From positions 1 to 64,000 of the forward strand of contig JAPUEB010000017.1 in assembly GCA_027492795.1 (NCBI GenBank): 64,000 nucleotides of DNA. Reading direction: 5' to 3'. Both the position numbers and the translations under genes were made by a program. Every line of letters begins with the position of its first letter. Position 1 is the stretch's first letter. This DNA is from Chryseobacterium sp. (lineage in GTDB: Bacteria > Bacteroidota > Bacteroidia > Flavobacteriales > Weeksellaceae). Below are positions 49,481 through 58,790 of the stretch, piece after piece. The notes under the pieces were generated by a model. That model was not told the origin of the DNA. It was given only the letters and a program-made list of their open reading frames with translations, and did no database searches.

Positions 49481-50688
49481 TCCTTTTTTCGCAAACTAAA
49501 AAACATCATCAACAATCCCAACAACATCATGATTGAAACCAACAAAAGAATCTGCGGAGAATACGGAACCGAAATATATTTTATTGAAAAAATTCCCATA
49601 ATTCCAAGTACCAGTTCATTCAGAAAAATGCCTGTAATTAATATTTTTAATCCGTTCAGAACAGGTTTTGTCATTTTAAAAACATTGGTTGCCAATAATT
49701 GATTGACGAGAAATACCGAAACGCACATCAACAAAATAAGGTGCAAATAAGCAATCACAATATTTCTAAAACCAAACGCAAACTGACTGACCGCCGGAAT
49801 ATTAGAACCCAACTGCAACGCAATTTTTGCAAAAAAAGCCAAACCAACATACAATAAAACAAAACGTTGCAAAGGCGAAAAATTTAGAATTAAATACTTC
49901 CAGTTTCGTTTTACCAACAAATAAAGTTTTACAGCACCAAACGTTTGCGCCAAAGTTGCAATCACAATCAGCACGAAAAACCACATCGGAAGTTTCATCC
50001 AGAGCAACGAAAGTCCAACACCGGTGAGACAACCAAAAAACATTAGCCAAAAAATACTTTGATTTTCATTTTCTGAAATTTCAGCATTAATATTTTTTAA
50101 TGAATTGATTAACAAACCAATACAACTGAACATAAAAAATCCATTGTACTGAAAATGAAGGTAATAATACGTTGCTCCCAAATACAATTCCTGCGTCATA
50201 TTTCCCGACATCATCATATAACTCAACCCAAAAACACCGACAGAAGATACAACCGCAAAGAAAAATCCGGCTAAAAACCAAGATTTTGAAAGGTCTTTTA
50301 CATTTTTTAAATCCTTAATCAAGAAAAAGAAAAACACAAAAGTCACGAGCAACGCAACAGTTGAGGCCGCAATCGAAAGCCAAAAATAACCATTATACAA
50401 AAACGCCGGAATCATCACATACGAAGCAATCGCATTGGTTATCAAAAGAATATCATATTTTTTCAACTGATTCCCGTGAACAAATTTGCTTAAATATTGG
50501 ATGATTAAAACGTAAATAATCTGCGTAATCCAACCGTAAAATGCAAAATGCGAATGTGCCTCCTGCGTAAATTTCTGGTCGATAATTGGAAGTGAATACG
50601 CAATTTTATAACGCATCAGAACGCCCAAAACTGCTACAACAAAAAAATTGAAAATGGAAAATTTTAACCAAAAAGCGAGATTTTTCAT
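49474..50688 (-). CDS. heme-copper-oxidase/NnrS-like polytopic membrane protein
   Basis: A 404-residue protein with about 12 membrane helices. The motif E-A-H-S-H-F-A-F-Y-G-W near residue 44 and Y-L-H-F-Q-Y-N-G-F-F near 180, plus a third conserved-looking His in Y-L-H-L-I-L-L, resemble heme-ligating His of NnrS and of the CcoN/NorB oxidase superfamily. The CuB His cluster of true oxidases is missing. A nitrogen-oxide or stress role is supported by the upstream TGA-N6-TCA site and the adjacent Crp/Fnr gene. Exact function unknown. Confidence 0.75.
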   Translation of the reverse strand: MKNLAFWLKFSIFNFFVVAVLGVLMRYKIAYSLPIIDQKFTQEAHSHFAFYGWITQIIYVLIIQYLSKFVHGNQLKKYDILLITNAIASYVMIPAFLYNGYFWLSIAASTVALLVTFVFFFFLIKDLKNVKDLSKSWFLAGFFFAVVSSVGVFGLSYMMMSGNMTQELYLGATYYYLHFQYNGFFMFSCIGLLINSLKNINAEISENENQSIFWLMFFGCLTGVGLSLLWMKLPMWFFVLIVIATLAQTFGAVKLYLLVKRNWKYLILNFSPLQRFVLLYVGLAFFAKIALQLGSNIPAVSQFAFGFRNIVIAYLHLILLMCVSVFLVNQLLATNVFKMTKPVLNGLKILITGIFLNELVLGIMGIFSIKYISVPYSPQILLLVSIMMLLGLLMMFFSLRKKEI

Positions 50689-50692
50689 ATTA

Positions 50693-50700
50693 CAAAATTA
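50693..50700 (-). promoter_or_regulatory. minus-7 box (TAATTTTG) of the heme-copper-like gene
   Basis: Fits TAnnTTTG; its 5 prime end lies almost on the ATG, so the transcript is leaderless or nearly so. Confidence 0.55.
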
Positions 50701-50722
50701 GTATGTAAAAACCGAAAAATTT

Positions 50723-50736
50723 ATGACCACAGTCAT
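50723..50736. promoter_or_regulatory. Crp/Fnr-type operator before the heme-copper-like gene
   Basis: ATGA-N6-TCAT, core TGA-N6-TCA, centred 33 bp upstream of the minus-7 box; the inner AGTCAT matches the nos and fasciclin sites. Confidence 0.65.
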
Positions 50737-50742
50737 CGTCTT

Positions 50743-51345
50743 TTAAATATGAATTTTCCCGTTGATGATTTCGAGTTTGCCTTCTTTCTCCATCTTTTTC
50801 ACGGTTCGGATGATGGTTTCGATGCGCAGTCCGGTCATATTTGACAGTTCTTTTCTGGTTAAATTAATCACCACTTTTTCCGAATCTTTCCCGTGTTCAC
50901 GCTTATAATCGCGCAACTGATGAATCACGCGGTCTTCCGGATTTAGGAAAACAATATTTTTCAGCGAAAGGCTTTTCCTGATGGATTTTTCGGCAACAGA
51001 TTTTGTAAACTCAAACATTTGCTCTGGATACTTCATCATATAATCCACAAAATTATCTCTACGAAATTTTATGATGACGGCTTTATCGCTTGCAACTTCC
51101 ACATTTCCGGGGAAAGGTTTTCCAAGCAAAACAGCGGGTTCTCCAAAAAAATTTCCAGGTTTTACCTTGTGCTGCAAAAATTCCTTCCCTTCTTCAGTAA
51201 AATTAAAAACAGAAAGTTCCCCTTCGTACAAAAAATAAAAATATTGTGAATGGTCGCCTTCATTCACAATAATTTCGCCTTTGTTGTAGGTTTTTCTGTC
51301 GGGTTTTACTTCGTCTAATAACGTTTCATTAATCAGGAAAGGCAT
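50743..51345 (-). CDS. Crp/Fnr family transcriptional regulator
   Basis: A 200-residue regulator with an N-terminal cyclic-nucleotide-binding-like sensor domain (about 20-120) and a C-terminal winged helix (about 150-200) with recognition helix T-G-L-R-I-E-T-I-I-R-T-V-K-K-M. It has no Cys, so it cannot be an iron-sulfur FNR; it may sense NO by heme or another ligand, as DNR/NnrR types do. The heme-copper-like gene follows on the same strand. A TGA-N6-TCA site lies just upstream, over its own start. Confidence 0.92.
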   Translation of the reverse strand: MPFLINETLLDEVKPDRKTYNKGEIIVNEGDHSQYFYFLYEGELSVFNFTEEGKEFLQHKVKPGNFFGEPAVLLGKPFPGNVEVASDKAVIIKFRRDNFVDYMMKYPEQMFEFTKSVAEKSIRKSLSLKNIVFLNPEDRVIHQLRDYKREHGKDSEKVVINLTRKELSNMTGLRIETIIRTVKKMEKEGKLEIINGKIHI

Positions 51346-51350
51346 TCAAA

Positions 51351-51369
51351 ATGATTTTCATCAAATATA
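51351..51369 (-). promoter_or_regulatory. regulator promoter (TATATTTG) with overlapping TGAT-N4-ATCA site
   Basis: Minus-7 box at 51362-51369 and the Fnr-box-like ATGAT-N4-ATCAA at 51351-51364 overlap it and the start site, as for autorepression. Confidence 0.5.
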
Positions 51370-51440
51370 GTAAAGATTTTTTTAGCGAAAATTTAACATT
51401 AAATCCGGTTATTAACCATTATAAAACCGCATAAATTCTA

Positions 51441-51448
51441 TATTTTTG
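51441..51448 (+). promoter_or_regulatory. minus-7 box (TATTTTTG) for ppk1
   Basis: Fits TAnnTTTG, 16 bp before the ATG. Confidence 0.5.
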
Positions 51449-51464
51449 AAAAAATACTTTTTTT

Positions 51465-53531
51465 ATGTCCCATCAATTTAATCCCAGAGATGTTACTTGG
51501 CTTGCGTTCAACGAGCGTGTGATGCAGGAAGCAATGGACGAAACTGTTCCATTACCTTTGAGAATCAGATTTTTAGGAATTTTTTCCAATAATTTGGACG
51601 AATTTTTTCGTGTTCGTGTTGCCGGTTTGAAGCGTGCGATGGATTTTAAGGATAAATTCATAACCGAATCTTTTTATCAGCCGCCATCCAAAATTCTACA
51701 AAGAATTAATGAAATCGTCATCAAGCAACAGCAGGATTTCGATAAAACTTGGAAGAAAATTCAGGTGGAAATGGCGGAACAGAAAGTATTCATCAAAACC
51801 GCTAAAAACCTCACACCCGAACAGAAAGTTTTCGTAAAAAAATATTTTGATGAAGTGGTGGAGTCGCACGTTGTTCCTATTATTCTTCAGGAAAATAAAC
51901 CGATGCCTTATTTGAGGGACAAAAGTTTGTACCTCGGTGTAGCAATGAGGAAAAAGGAATGGCAATACGAAAGTAATTTTGCGATTATCGAAATGCCGTC
52001 GCGTTTTATCGGAAGATTTTTGCTAATTCCTTCGGAAAATGGCGAAAAAAATGTGATGCTTTTGGAAGATGTTGTCACATTTATGTTGCCCGAAATATTC
52101 AATTTTTTTGGATTTGATGATTTCGAGGCGCACTCTTTTAAAGTGACGAAAGATGCAGAATTTGATTTGGACAATGACATCAAAACCACACTCGCCGATA
52201 AGATAGAAAAAGGCATCAAAAGCCGACGCAAAGGGAAACCAACCCGTTTTGTCTTTGATAAAAATATGGATAAGGCTTTGCTGGAATTCCTCATCAGAAA
52301 ACTGAATTTATCCAAAAAAGACAGCATCATTCCCGGAGGAAAAATCCACAATTTCCGACATTTTATGGATTTTCCGGATGTTTTCGCGGCGTATCACCGT
52401 CCCGAAGAACGCACCACTTTTCTGCACCCAAAATTTCCGAATGACCACCGCGTTACAGAAACCATTTTGAAGGAAGATGTGATGCTCACTTTTCCCTATC
52501 ACGATTATCGTCCTGTTATAGACCTTTTGCGAGAATCAGCAATGGATCCGAACGTGAAATCCATACAAATTACTGCGTATCGTTTGGCAAGTAACTCCAA
52601 GATTATCAATGCATTAATCGGTGCTGCGAGAAACGGAAAAGAAGTAACGGTAATGCTCGAACTTCGCGCAAGATTCGATGAAGAAAGCAATTTGATTTGG
52701 AAGGAAATTCTGGAACAGGAAGGCATCAAAGTTTTAACCGGAATTCCGAACAAAAAAGTTCACGCCAAACTGTGCGTCATTAAGAAAAGAATTCACAATA
52801 AAACCATTCAGTACGGATTTGTAAGCACCGGAAATTTTAACGAAAAAACCGCGAAAATCTACGGCGACCATCTTCTATTGACTTCGGACAGAGCGATAAT
52901 GGCGGATATCAATAAAATTTTTAATGTTTTACGAAAACCAAAAGACGACATTATTCCAGTTTTGAAAACTTGCAAAAAACTGTTGGTTTGTCCGCAGTTT
53001 ATGCGCGAAAAAATCGTTCAACACATCGATAAAGAAATTGAGGAAGCCAAAGCCGGAAGAAAAGCCGAAATGATCATCAAAGCCAACTCTTTGAGCGACC
53101 GCGAACTCATCAAAAAACTTTACGAAGCAGCAAAAGCAGGTGTAACTGTGAAAATGATTGTCCGAGGAATTTACTGCGCCGTCAATCAGAAGGAATTTAA
53201 GCAAAAAATTCAGGCAATTTCTATTGTTGACGAGTATTTGGAACACGCGAGAGTAATGTATTTCCACAACAAAGGTTCAGAAGATTTATACATTTCGTCT
53301 GCCGATTGGATGACGCGAAACTTGGATTACAGAATAGAGGCAGCCGCAAAAATCACCGATAAAAACTTAAAAAAAGAACTAAAAGACATCCTCGAAATTC
53401 AGTTGAAAGACAATGTGAAAGCCCGAATTTTAGACAAAAATCTTCGCAACGAATATGTGAAAGAAGGCAAAAAAGGAGAAGAATTCCGCTCACAGATTGA
53501 GACTTGGAAATATTTGAAAGGAAAAATGTAA
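51465..53531 (+). CDS. ppk1: polyphosphate kinase 1
   Basis: A 688-residue enzyme that extends polyphosphate from ATP through a phosphohistidine. Order: N-terminal domain (F-N-P-R-D-V-T-W-L-A-F-N-E-R-V), head domain, and two phospholipase-D-like catalytic domains: K-V-H-A-K-L-C carries the phospho-His, with later D-L-Y-I-S-S-A-D-W-M-T-R-N-L-D-Y-R. Full length. Membrane-associated cytoplasmic. ppx lies 7.6 kb downstream on the same strand. Confidence 0.97.
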   Translation: MSHQFNPRDVTWLAFNERVMQEAMDETVPLPLRIRFLGIFSNNLDEFFRVRVAGLKRAMDFKDKFITESFYQPPSKILQRINEIVIKQQQDFDKTWKKIQVEMAEQKVFIKTAKNLTPEQKVFVKKYFDEVVESHVVPIILQENKPMPYLRDKSLYLGVAMRKKEWQYESNFAIIEMPSRFIGRFLLIPSENGEKNVMLLEDVVTFMLPEIFNFFGFDDFEAHSFKVTKDAEFDLDNDIKTTLADKIEKGIKSRRKGKPTRFVFDKNMDKALLEFLIRKLNLSKKDSIIPGGKIHNFRHFMDFPDVFAAYHRPEERTTFLHPKFPNDHRVTETILKEDVMLTFPYHDYRPVIDLLRESAMDPNVKSIQITAYRLASNSKIINALIGAARNGKEVTVMLELRARFDEESNLIWKEILEQEGIKVLTGIPNKKVHAKLCVIKKRIHNKTIQYGFVSTGNFNEKTAKIYGDHLLLTSDRAIMADINKIFNVLRKPKDDIIPVLKTCKKLLVCPQFMREKIVQHIDKEIEEAKAGRKAEMIIKANSLSDRELIKKLYEAAKAGVTVKMIVRGIYCAVNQKEFKQKIQAISIVDEYLEHARVMYFHNKGSEDLYISSADWMTRNLDYRIEAAAKITDKNLKKELKDILEIQLKDNVKARILDKNLRNEYVKEGKKGEEFRSQIETWKYLKGKM

Positions 53532-53587
53532 AATAGTTTTTTGCGGTTGCTTTTTTTATTAAATTAGCAAAACCAGCAACTCTGTTT

Positions 53588-56500
53588 ATGAAAAAAATTT
53601 ACATCTCAGCTTTCCTTCTTAGCGCTCTGTTTATCAGCGCACAAAAGTACAAATCTACCAACGATTCCATCTACCAAAAAGCGGTAGAATTTCTCAACAA
53701 AGACGAATTTGATAAAGGAATTGGACTTCTGAACACCATCAGCAAATACAGTCCTGAAGCCCATGAAGCCAATTTTGAAAGAATTCGGGCTTTGTACGGC
53801 AAGAAGAAACACAGTGAAGTTATAGGTGAACTAAAAAAAATAGACCTTCAAACGCTTGATAGAGAGCAGTTAATCAATTACTACTATCTTCTCGGAAACG
53901 CTTACGATGATTCCGGAAACGGCGAAAAATCTATTGAAACCTATAATGAAGGGCTAAAATCTTTTCCCAACGCTTATCTGCTCTACTACAACCGAGGAGT
54001 TACCCTCGTGAAACAGAAAAAGAACAAGGAAGCTTTGGAAGATTTTCAAAAATCCATTCAAATTTACCCTAACTATCCTAAATCACACTATTTTGCAGGA
54101 CTCATCGCATTGGAAAACGGAAATCTTGCAGAGGGAACTTTAGCGGTAGCCACGTCAATTCTTTTTGACGGAAGAGGAGTAATTACTACAGAAGCCATCA
54201 AGTCTCTTAACGAGATTGTATCACAAAAATACAACGAGCCGGAAGACAGTTTCGCAATAGAAGGCTCCGATGCGTTCAGCAGTATAGAGACAGTTCTTCG
54301 GAAGCAATATGCGCTTAACAAAGATTACAAACTAAATTCGCAAATGGATTTTCCTGTAGTAAGGCAACTTCAGGCAATTATCTCTGAAGTGCCAAAAATA
54401 AAGGAAAGAAAAGGATTTTTCGCAAAACAATATCTTGATTTCTACACCCAACTTTGGAACAATAACCAGTTTGAAAACTTTTCCTACGCTCTGTTTAATA
54501 ATTTTGATAACAAAGACATTAAAAATCTGGTTTCAAAAAAGAGCAAAGATGTAAAATCCTTTAGCGAATGGCTAGTTCCTACAGCATTCAAAACCATTAT
54601 TACTACAGAAAAAAATGGTGAGCGCGTATATGTAGTAAGCGAAGGCGAATACATTGGCTATGGTAAAAATGTAAACGACAAAAAAAACGGACCTTGGCTC
54701 TACAACTACAGCTTCGGCGACAAAGCAGTGGATGTAAATTTCGTGAACGGACAAAAAACCTCATCCACTTTTTATCATAAAAACGGAAAAATTGCCAATA
54801 AATTAACCTACAAAAACGATGTTCTGAACGGAACAGTAGAATATTTTTACGATAACGGAAATCCGGAAATAAAGAAAGTATTCATTAATGATAAACAAGT
54901 AGATAAGCAGGAAACCTATTATTATTTGGGAGGAACAAAATGTACAACCGGAGTAAAAGACGATAAAAAAGAAGGCTATGAAACCTGTTTTTACAGCAAT
55001 GGAAACAAAAAATCTTCCTACAACTACCAAAGCGGAAATGCAGAAGGAAACGGACAGGAGTTTTATCCGGATGGAGCGGTAAAAAGCACAGCCATCTTCG
55101 TAAAAAACTATTACAACGGCGAAAGAAAAACCTTTTTCCCAGATAAAAAACCTGAAAATATTGAAACCTACACCAATGGAAAGGCAAGCGGAGAACACAA
55201 ATCGTTCTCGGCAAACGGAGATGTAGCTTCCGTAGTTACATTGGATAAAAATAAAGATGTTTCGTACATCGTAAAGTATATCGGGAAATATAAATCTGAA
55301 GAACGCTTCTTTGAAAACGGCAGACAAACAAAACAGATAGATTATCTCATGAATAAACCTTTCCTTGAATATCTGTTTGAAGGAAAAGCCGGTGAAGAAT
55401 ACATTTCTTTCTACAAAACTTACGACGAAAACGGAAAATCTTCGCCCGAAATAAAAATTGAAAAAAACAAGCCTTTCGAAATAAAAACACCTTACGGAAA
55501 CACCCATTTTTCCGGTATGTACAACAAAAACGGAAAAAAACAGGGCGAATGGAAAATCTATAATATGGTAAGTGGAATTTATGAAAACCACACCTATTAT
55601 GAAGACGGAAAACAGGTAAATAAGTACGAAGAATTTTTTGCAAACGGAAACCCAAAACTGTTAATCACCATTGCTAATGAAAAGAAAAACGGACCATACA
55701 TTACCTATTACGAAAACGGTAAAAAAAGTTCGGAATACACCTTTGTAAATGACGTAGAAAACGGCGAAATAAAACTATATTACAACAATGGAAAACTAAA
55801 AAGTGCCTATTTTCTGAACGATGGAGATATCGAAGGTACCATAGAAAATTATGATTTGGACGGAAAACTCTCCAAAAAATCAATCTTCGTGAACGGAGAA
55901 TCTGTAAAAGATGACTTTTATTATAACGACAAACTAGTAAACTCCATTGATTACAACAAACAGGGAAAAGCGAAATATGCTTCAAAAACCGACAACGAAT
56001 TTACCGAAGGAACCATAAAAAACGGCAGTTTTGAAGGCTCTTACACATTAGTTTCAAAGAAAAACGAAAAAATTTTTGAAACGAGTGTTACCGGTGGCAA
56101 AAAATACGGCGAAGGCATCAACTACAACCCGAACGGAAGCAAATATATCGTTACGAGCTACCTGAACAACGAAACTTACGGAGATTATACTTCTTATGAT
56201 TTGTATGGCAGAATCTACTCAAAATCAAAATATTATCACGATTTAGAGTACGGTCCTTTTGAAAAATACCTTCCAAGCGGAAAAAAATATATAGAATCAC
56301 AATATTTTGAAGATAAAAGACACGGACAGGAAAAAATAATTGGCAGCAATGGCGAAATACTGGTAACGCTAAATTATGACAATGGAAATTTGGTTTCTTA
56401 TCAGCAACAGGGTGAAGCTGCACCTACATTGGTGAAAAATGGAAACGCCTCCATAAAGGCAAATTATAAAAACGGAAAACTTGGGATAGAATACAATATT

Positions 56501-56818
56501 GTAGCTTCCAACATCGATGGCGATTACAACTTATATTCTGAAGCCGGAACTCCACTCATTAAAGCAAAATATAAAAAAGGCTTTATAGAGGGTGAGAGAC
56601 AGATTTTTTTGGATAACGGAAAAATATACTTATCGGAAACGCTGATTAATGGCAACTACGAAGGAAAAAGAAAAATTTTCTACGAAAACGGAAAAGTAAA
56701 AATAGAAGCCGACTATGTGCACGATTATCTGCACGGAAACTATGTAGAATACGATGCTAATGGGAAAATTATACTCAATAAAAAGTATGATTATGACGTT
56801 TTGGTAGGGTACAACTAA
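53588..56818 (+). CDS. TPR and MORN-repeat secreted protein
   Basis: A 1076-residue protein with a signal peptide (ending F-I-S-A-Q). Residues about 25-200 form TPR repeats (N-A-Y-L-L-Y-Y-N-R-G, S-H-Y-F-A-G-L). From about residue 390 to the end runs a long array of MORN-type repeats, unit about 23-25 residues with core Y-Y-E-N-G-K-x-x-x-E-x-x-x-x-x-x-x-G, of the YwqK type. Such arrays form elongated beta sheets. It opens a three-gene operon with two DUF3857 proteins (gaps 9 and 16 bp). No enzyme motif seen; envelope or outer-membrane-associated role is a guess. Confidence 0.85.
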   Translation: MKKIYISAFLLSALFISAQKYKSTNDSIYQKAVEFLNKDEFDKGIGLLNTISKYSPEAHEANFERIRALYGKKKHSEVIGELKKIDLQTLDREQLINYYYLLGNAYDDSGNGEKSIETYNEGLKSFPNAYLLYYNRGVTLVKQKKNKEALEDFQKSIQIYPNYPKSHYFAGLIALENGNLAEGTLAVATSILFDGRGVITTEAIKSLNEIVSQKYNEPEDSFAIEGSDAFSSIETVLRKQYALNKDYKLNSQMDFPVVRQLQAIISEVPKIKERKGFFAKQYLDFYTQLWNNNQFENFSYALFNNFDNKDIKNLVSKKSKDVKSFSEWLVPTAFKTIITTEKNGERVYVVSEGEYIGYGKNVNDKKNGPWLYNYSFGDKAVDVNFVNGQKTSSTFYHKNGKIANKLTYKNDVLNGTVEYFYDNGNPEIKKVFINDKQVDKQETYYYLGGTKCTTGVKDDKKEGYETCFYSNGNKKSSYNYQSGNAEGNGQEFYPDGAVKSTAIFVKNYYNGERKTFFPDKKPENIETYTNGKASGEHKSFSANGDVASVVTLDKNKDVSYIVKYIGKYKSEERFFENGRQTKQIDYLMNKPFLEYLFEGKAGEEYISFYKTYDENGKSSPEIKIEKNKPFEIKTPYGNTHFSGMYNKNGKKQGEWKIYNMVSGIYENHTYYEDGKQVNKYEEFFANGNPKLLITIANEKKNGPYITYYENGKKSSEYTFVNDVENGEIKLYYNNGKLKSAYFLNDGDIEGTIENYDLDGKLSKKSIFVNGESVKDDFYYNDKLVNSIDYNKQGKAKYASKTDNEFTEGTIKNGSFEGSYTLVSKKNEKIFETSVTGGKKYGEGINYNPNGSKYIVTSYLNNETYGDYTSYDLYGRIYSKSKYYHDLEYGPFEKYLPSGKKYIESQYFEDKRHGQEKIIGSNGEILVTLNYDNGNLVSYQQQGEAAPTLVKNGNASIKANYKNGKLGIEYNIVASNIDGDYNLYSEAGTPLIKAKYKKGFIEGERQIFLDNGKIYLSETLINGNYEGKRKIFYENGKVKIEADYVHDYLHGNYVEYDANGKIILNKKYDYDVLVGYN

Positions 56819-56827
56819 CAATACAAG

Positions 56828-58774
56828 ATGAAAAAAATACAAATAATTTCCAAAATTTTCCAAGCTTCTTTGGTGATGCTTACCGGAAGTGTTCTTCTGG
56901 CGCAAAACCAAAATTTGGAATTTTACAAAAAAAAATATCCCAACATTGGGGAAATCATTCTCAGTCAGTCTGAAACCCTATTTATTACGGTAAAGGACGA
57001 TAAACTGGATATTTCTTCAAACAGCTTCGAGGAATCTTATATTATTGATGAGGATGTACAGAAACGCAGGTCAATAGGGGGCGTTCCCTACTCCACTTTT
57101 CAGGAAATAAAGGAAATTCAGGCATTCACATTAGTTCCGAGTGGCAACAATAAATTCAAAAAAATTGAAATAAAAGATTTCAAAATTGTTCCCGACAGGA
57201 ATTCCCGAACATTTCATGATGATTATAAACTGAAACAGTTCGATTATCCGCAGCTTTCTTTGGGCGCAAAAAAAACGCTCGCGGTTACCAAAAATTTTCC
57301 GGAACCCCGCTTAATTTCGGGTGAAATGTTTATGGCGGGATTTCCTGTGGAACATAAAGAGTTTTCGGTGATGGCGGATAAAAGTGTGGATTTAGGATAC
57401 AAAGTCTTCAACAACGAAAAACAAAAAATCCAGTTCTCGAAAGAAGAAAAAAACGGAAAAATACTTTACAAATGGACTGCGAAGGACATTCCGAAGTTTG
57501 CATACGAAGAAAAAACGCCAAGTCCGCTCTACTACGCTCCGATGGTGGAAGTTTACATAAAAAGCTACACCACAAAAAAAGGAGATAAAAAAATGATTTT
57601 GAATTCTTTGGAAGATTTGCACCGCCTTTATACCCACTACATAAAAGATGTAGGCGTAAATCCGGACAAAGAAATGGTGAATCTTGCCAACACGCTGAAA
57701 CAAAAGCATACCAATGAGCTGGACCAAGTGAAAGAAATATATTATTGGGTAAAAAACAACATCAAATACATTGCTTTCGAGGACGGTTACGGCGGTTTTA
57801 TCCCAAGAAACTCAAACGATGTTTTCACGAAAAGATACGGCGACTGCAAAGATATGTCTGCAATTATCTATACCATGATGAAATCTGCAGGAATAAAAAA
57901 CGTTTACCTCACTTGGATTGGTTCTCGCGATAAACCCTTTAAATATGATGACATCCCTACGCAAATGGTAGATGACCACATGATTGTAACCTACCAAAAT
58001 AACGGAAAAAACTATTTTCTGGATGGCACAAGTCGAGAAACTCCTTTTGGTTATCCCACTTCGTTCATCCAAGGAAAACAGGCGCTTCTGCATAAAGATG
58101 CCGATAAATATGAACTGGTAACCGTTCCTGTTTTTGGCGCAGAAAAAAGTGTGCGCGAAGATAAAATAAACCTTGTTTTGCAAGAAAGCAAAATCGTTGG
58201 AAAAGCCGTTACAGAACTTACCGGATATGAAAGAGATAACTTTCTTTATACCTTGCAGGACAAATCGGGGTTCCAGCGAACCAGCTTCCTGAAAGAATAT
58301 TTAGAATTGGGAAGCAACAAATTTATTATCGAAAAAAGCGACATCGAAAACCGAGAAAACCGAGAATCCCCTTTAAAAATAAACTACGATTTCTCTTTGG
58401 ATAATTATGCCATAACAGCAGGAAATGAAATTTACATCAATCTCGCCCTGAACAAATTGGATGACATAAAAACCTTGGACGAAAAGCGACAGTACGACTA
58501 TGAAATTGATAATACCTATACCTACAGTTCTGTAACAAAAATAGACGTTCCGAAAGGATATAAAGTAACTTCCCTACCAAAAAATACAAAAATGGAATCG
58601 CCGGAATTTTCTTACCAAATAGAATATTCTAAAAAACCTGAATCTGTAGAAATGATGATGAAAGTAAGCATTAATTACCTTATTTTGAAAAAGGAAAATA
58701 TAAGCAAATGGAATACTTTTGTGAACAGCCTTAATGAAAGCATGAGCGAATCCATCTCCATTCAAAAAAATTAA
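56828..58774 (+). CDS. DUF3857 protein with transglutaminase-like domain, active-site intact
   Basis: A 648-residue secreted protein (signal ends L-L-A-Q). It has an N-terminal DUF3857 domain (about 50-220), a transglutaminase core (about 270-400) and a C-terminal DUF3858-like part. The Cys-His-Asp triad is visible: Y-G-D-C-K-D, D-D-H-M-I and F-L-D-G-T. Transglutaminase-fold enzymes of this kind may act as peptidases or amidases; the substrate is unknown. It is the middle gene of the operon. Confidence 0.88.
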   Translation: MKKIQIISKIFQASLVMLTGSVLLAQNQNLEFYKKKYPNIGEIILSQSETLFITVKDDKLDISSNSFEESYIIDEDVQKRRSIGGVPYSTFQEIKEIQAFTLVPSGNNKFKKIEIKDFKIVPDRNSRTFHDDYKLKQFDYPQLSLGAKKTLAVTKNFPEPRLISGEMFMAGFPVEHKEFSVMADKSVDLGYKVFNNEKQKIQFSKEEKNGKILYKWTAKDIPKFAYEEKTPSPLYYAPMVEVYIKSYTTKKGDKKMILNSLEDLHRLYTHYIKDVGVNPDKEMVNLANTLKQKHTNELDQVKEIYYWVKNNIKYIAFEDGYGGFIPRNSNDVFTKRYGDCKDMSAIIYTMMKSAGIKNVYLTWIGSRDKPFKYDDIPTQMVDDHMIVTYQNNGKNYFLDGTSRETPFGYPTSFIQGKQALLHKDADKYELVTVPVFGAEKSVREDKINLVLQESKIVGKAVTELTGYERDNFLYTLQDKSGFQRTSFLKEYLELGSNKFIIEKSDIENRENRESPLKINYDFSLDNYAITAGNEIYINLALNKLDDIKTLDEKRQYDYEIDNTYTYSSVTKIDVPKGYKVTSLPKNTKMESPEFSYQIEYSKKPESVEMMMKVSINYLILKKENISKWNTFVNSLNESMSESISIQKN

Positions 58775-58790
58775 AAAAAAATAAAAAAAT

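Noticed and set aside
49317-49702. Two overlapping plus-strand frames with Cys/Lys-rich peptides
   Set aside because: They cover the CACAAAG repeat region and the antisense of the heme-copper-like gene; low-complexity translation.
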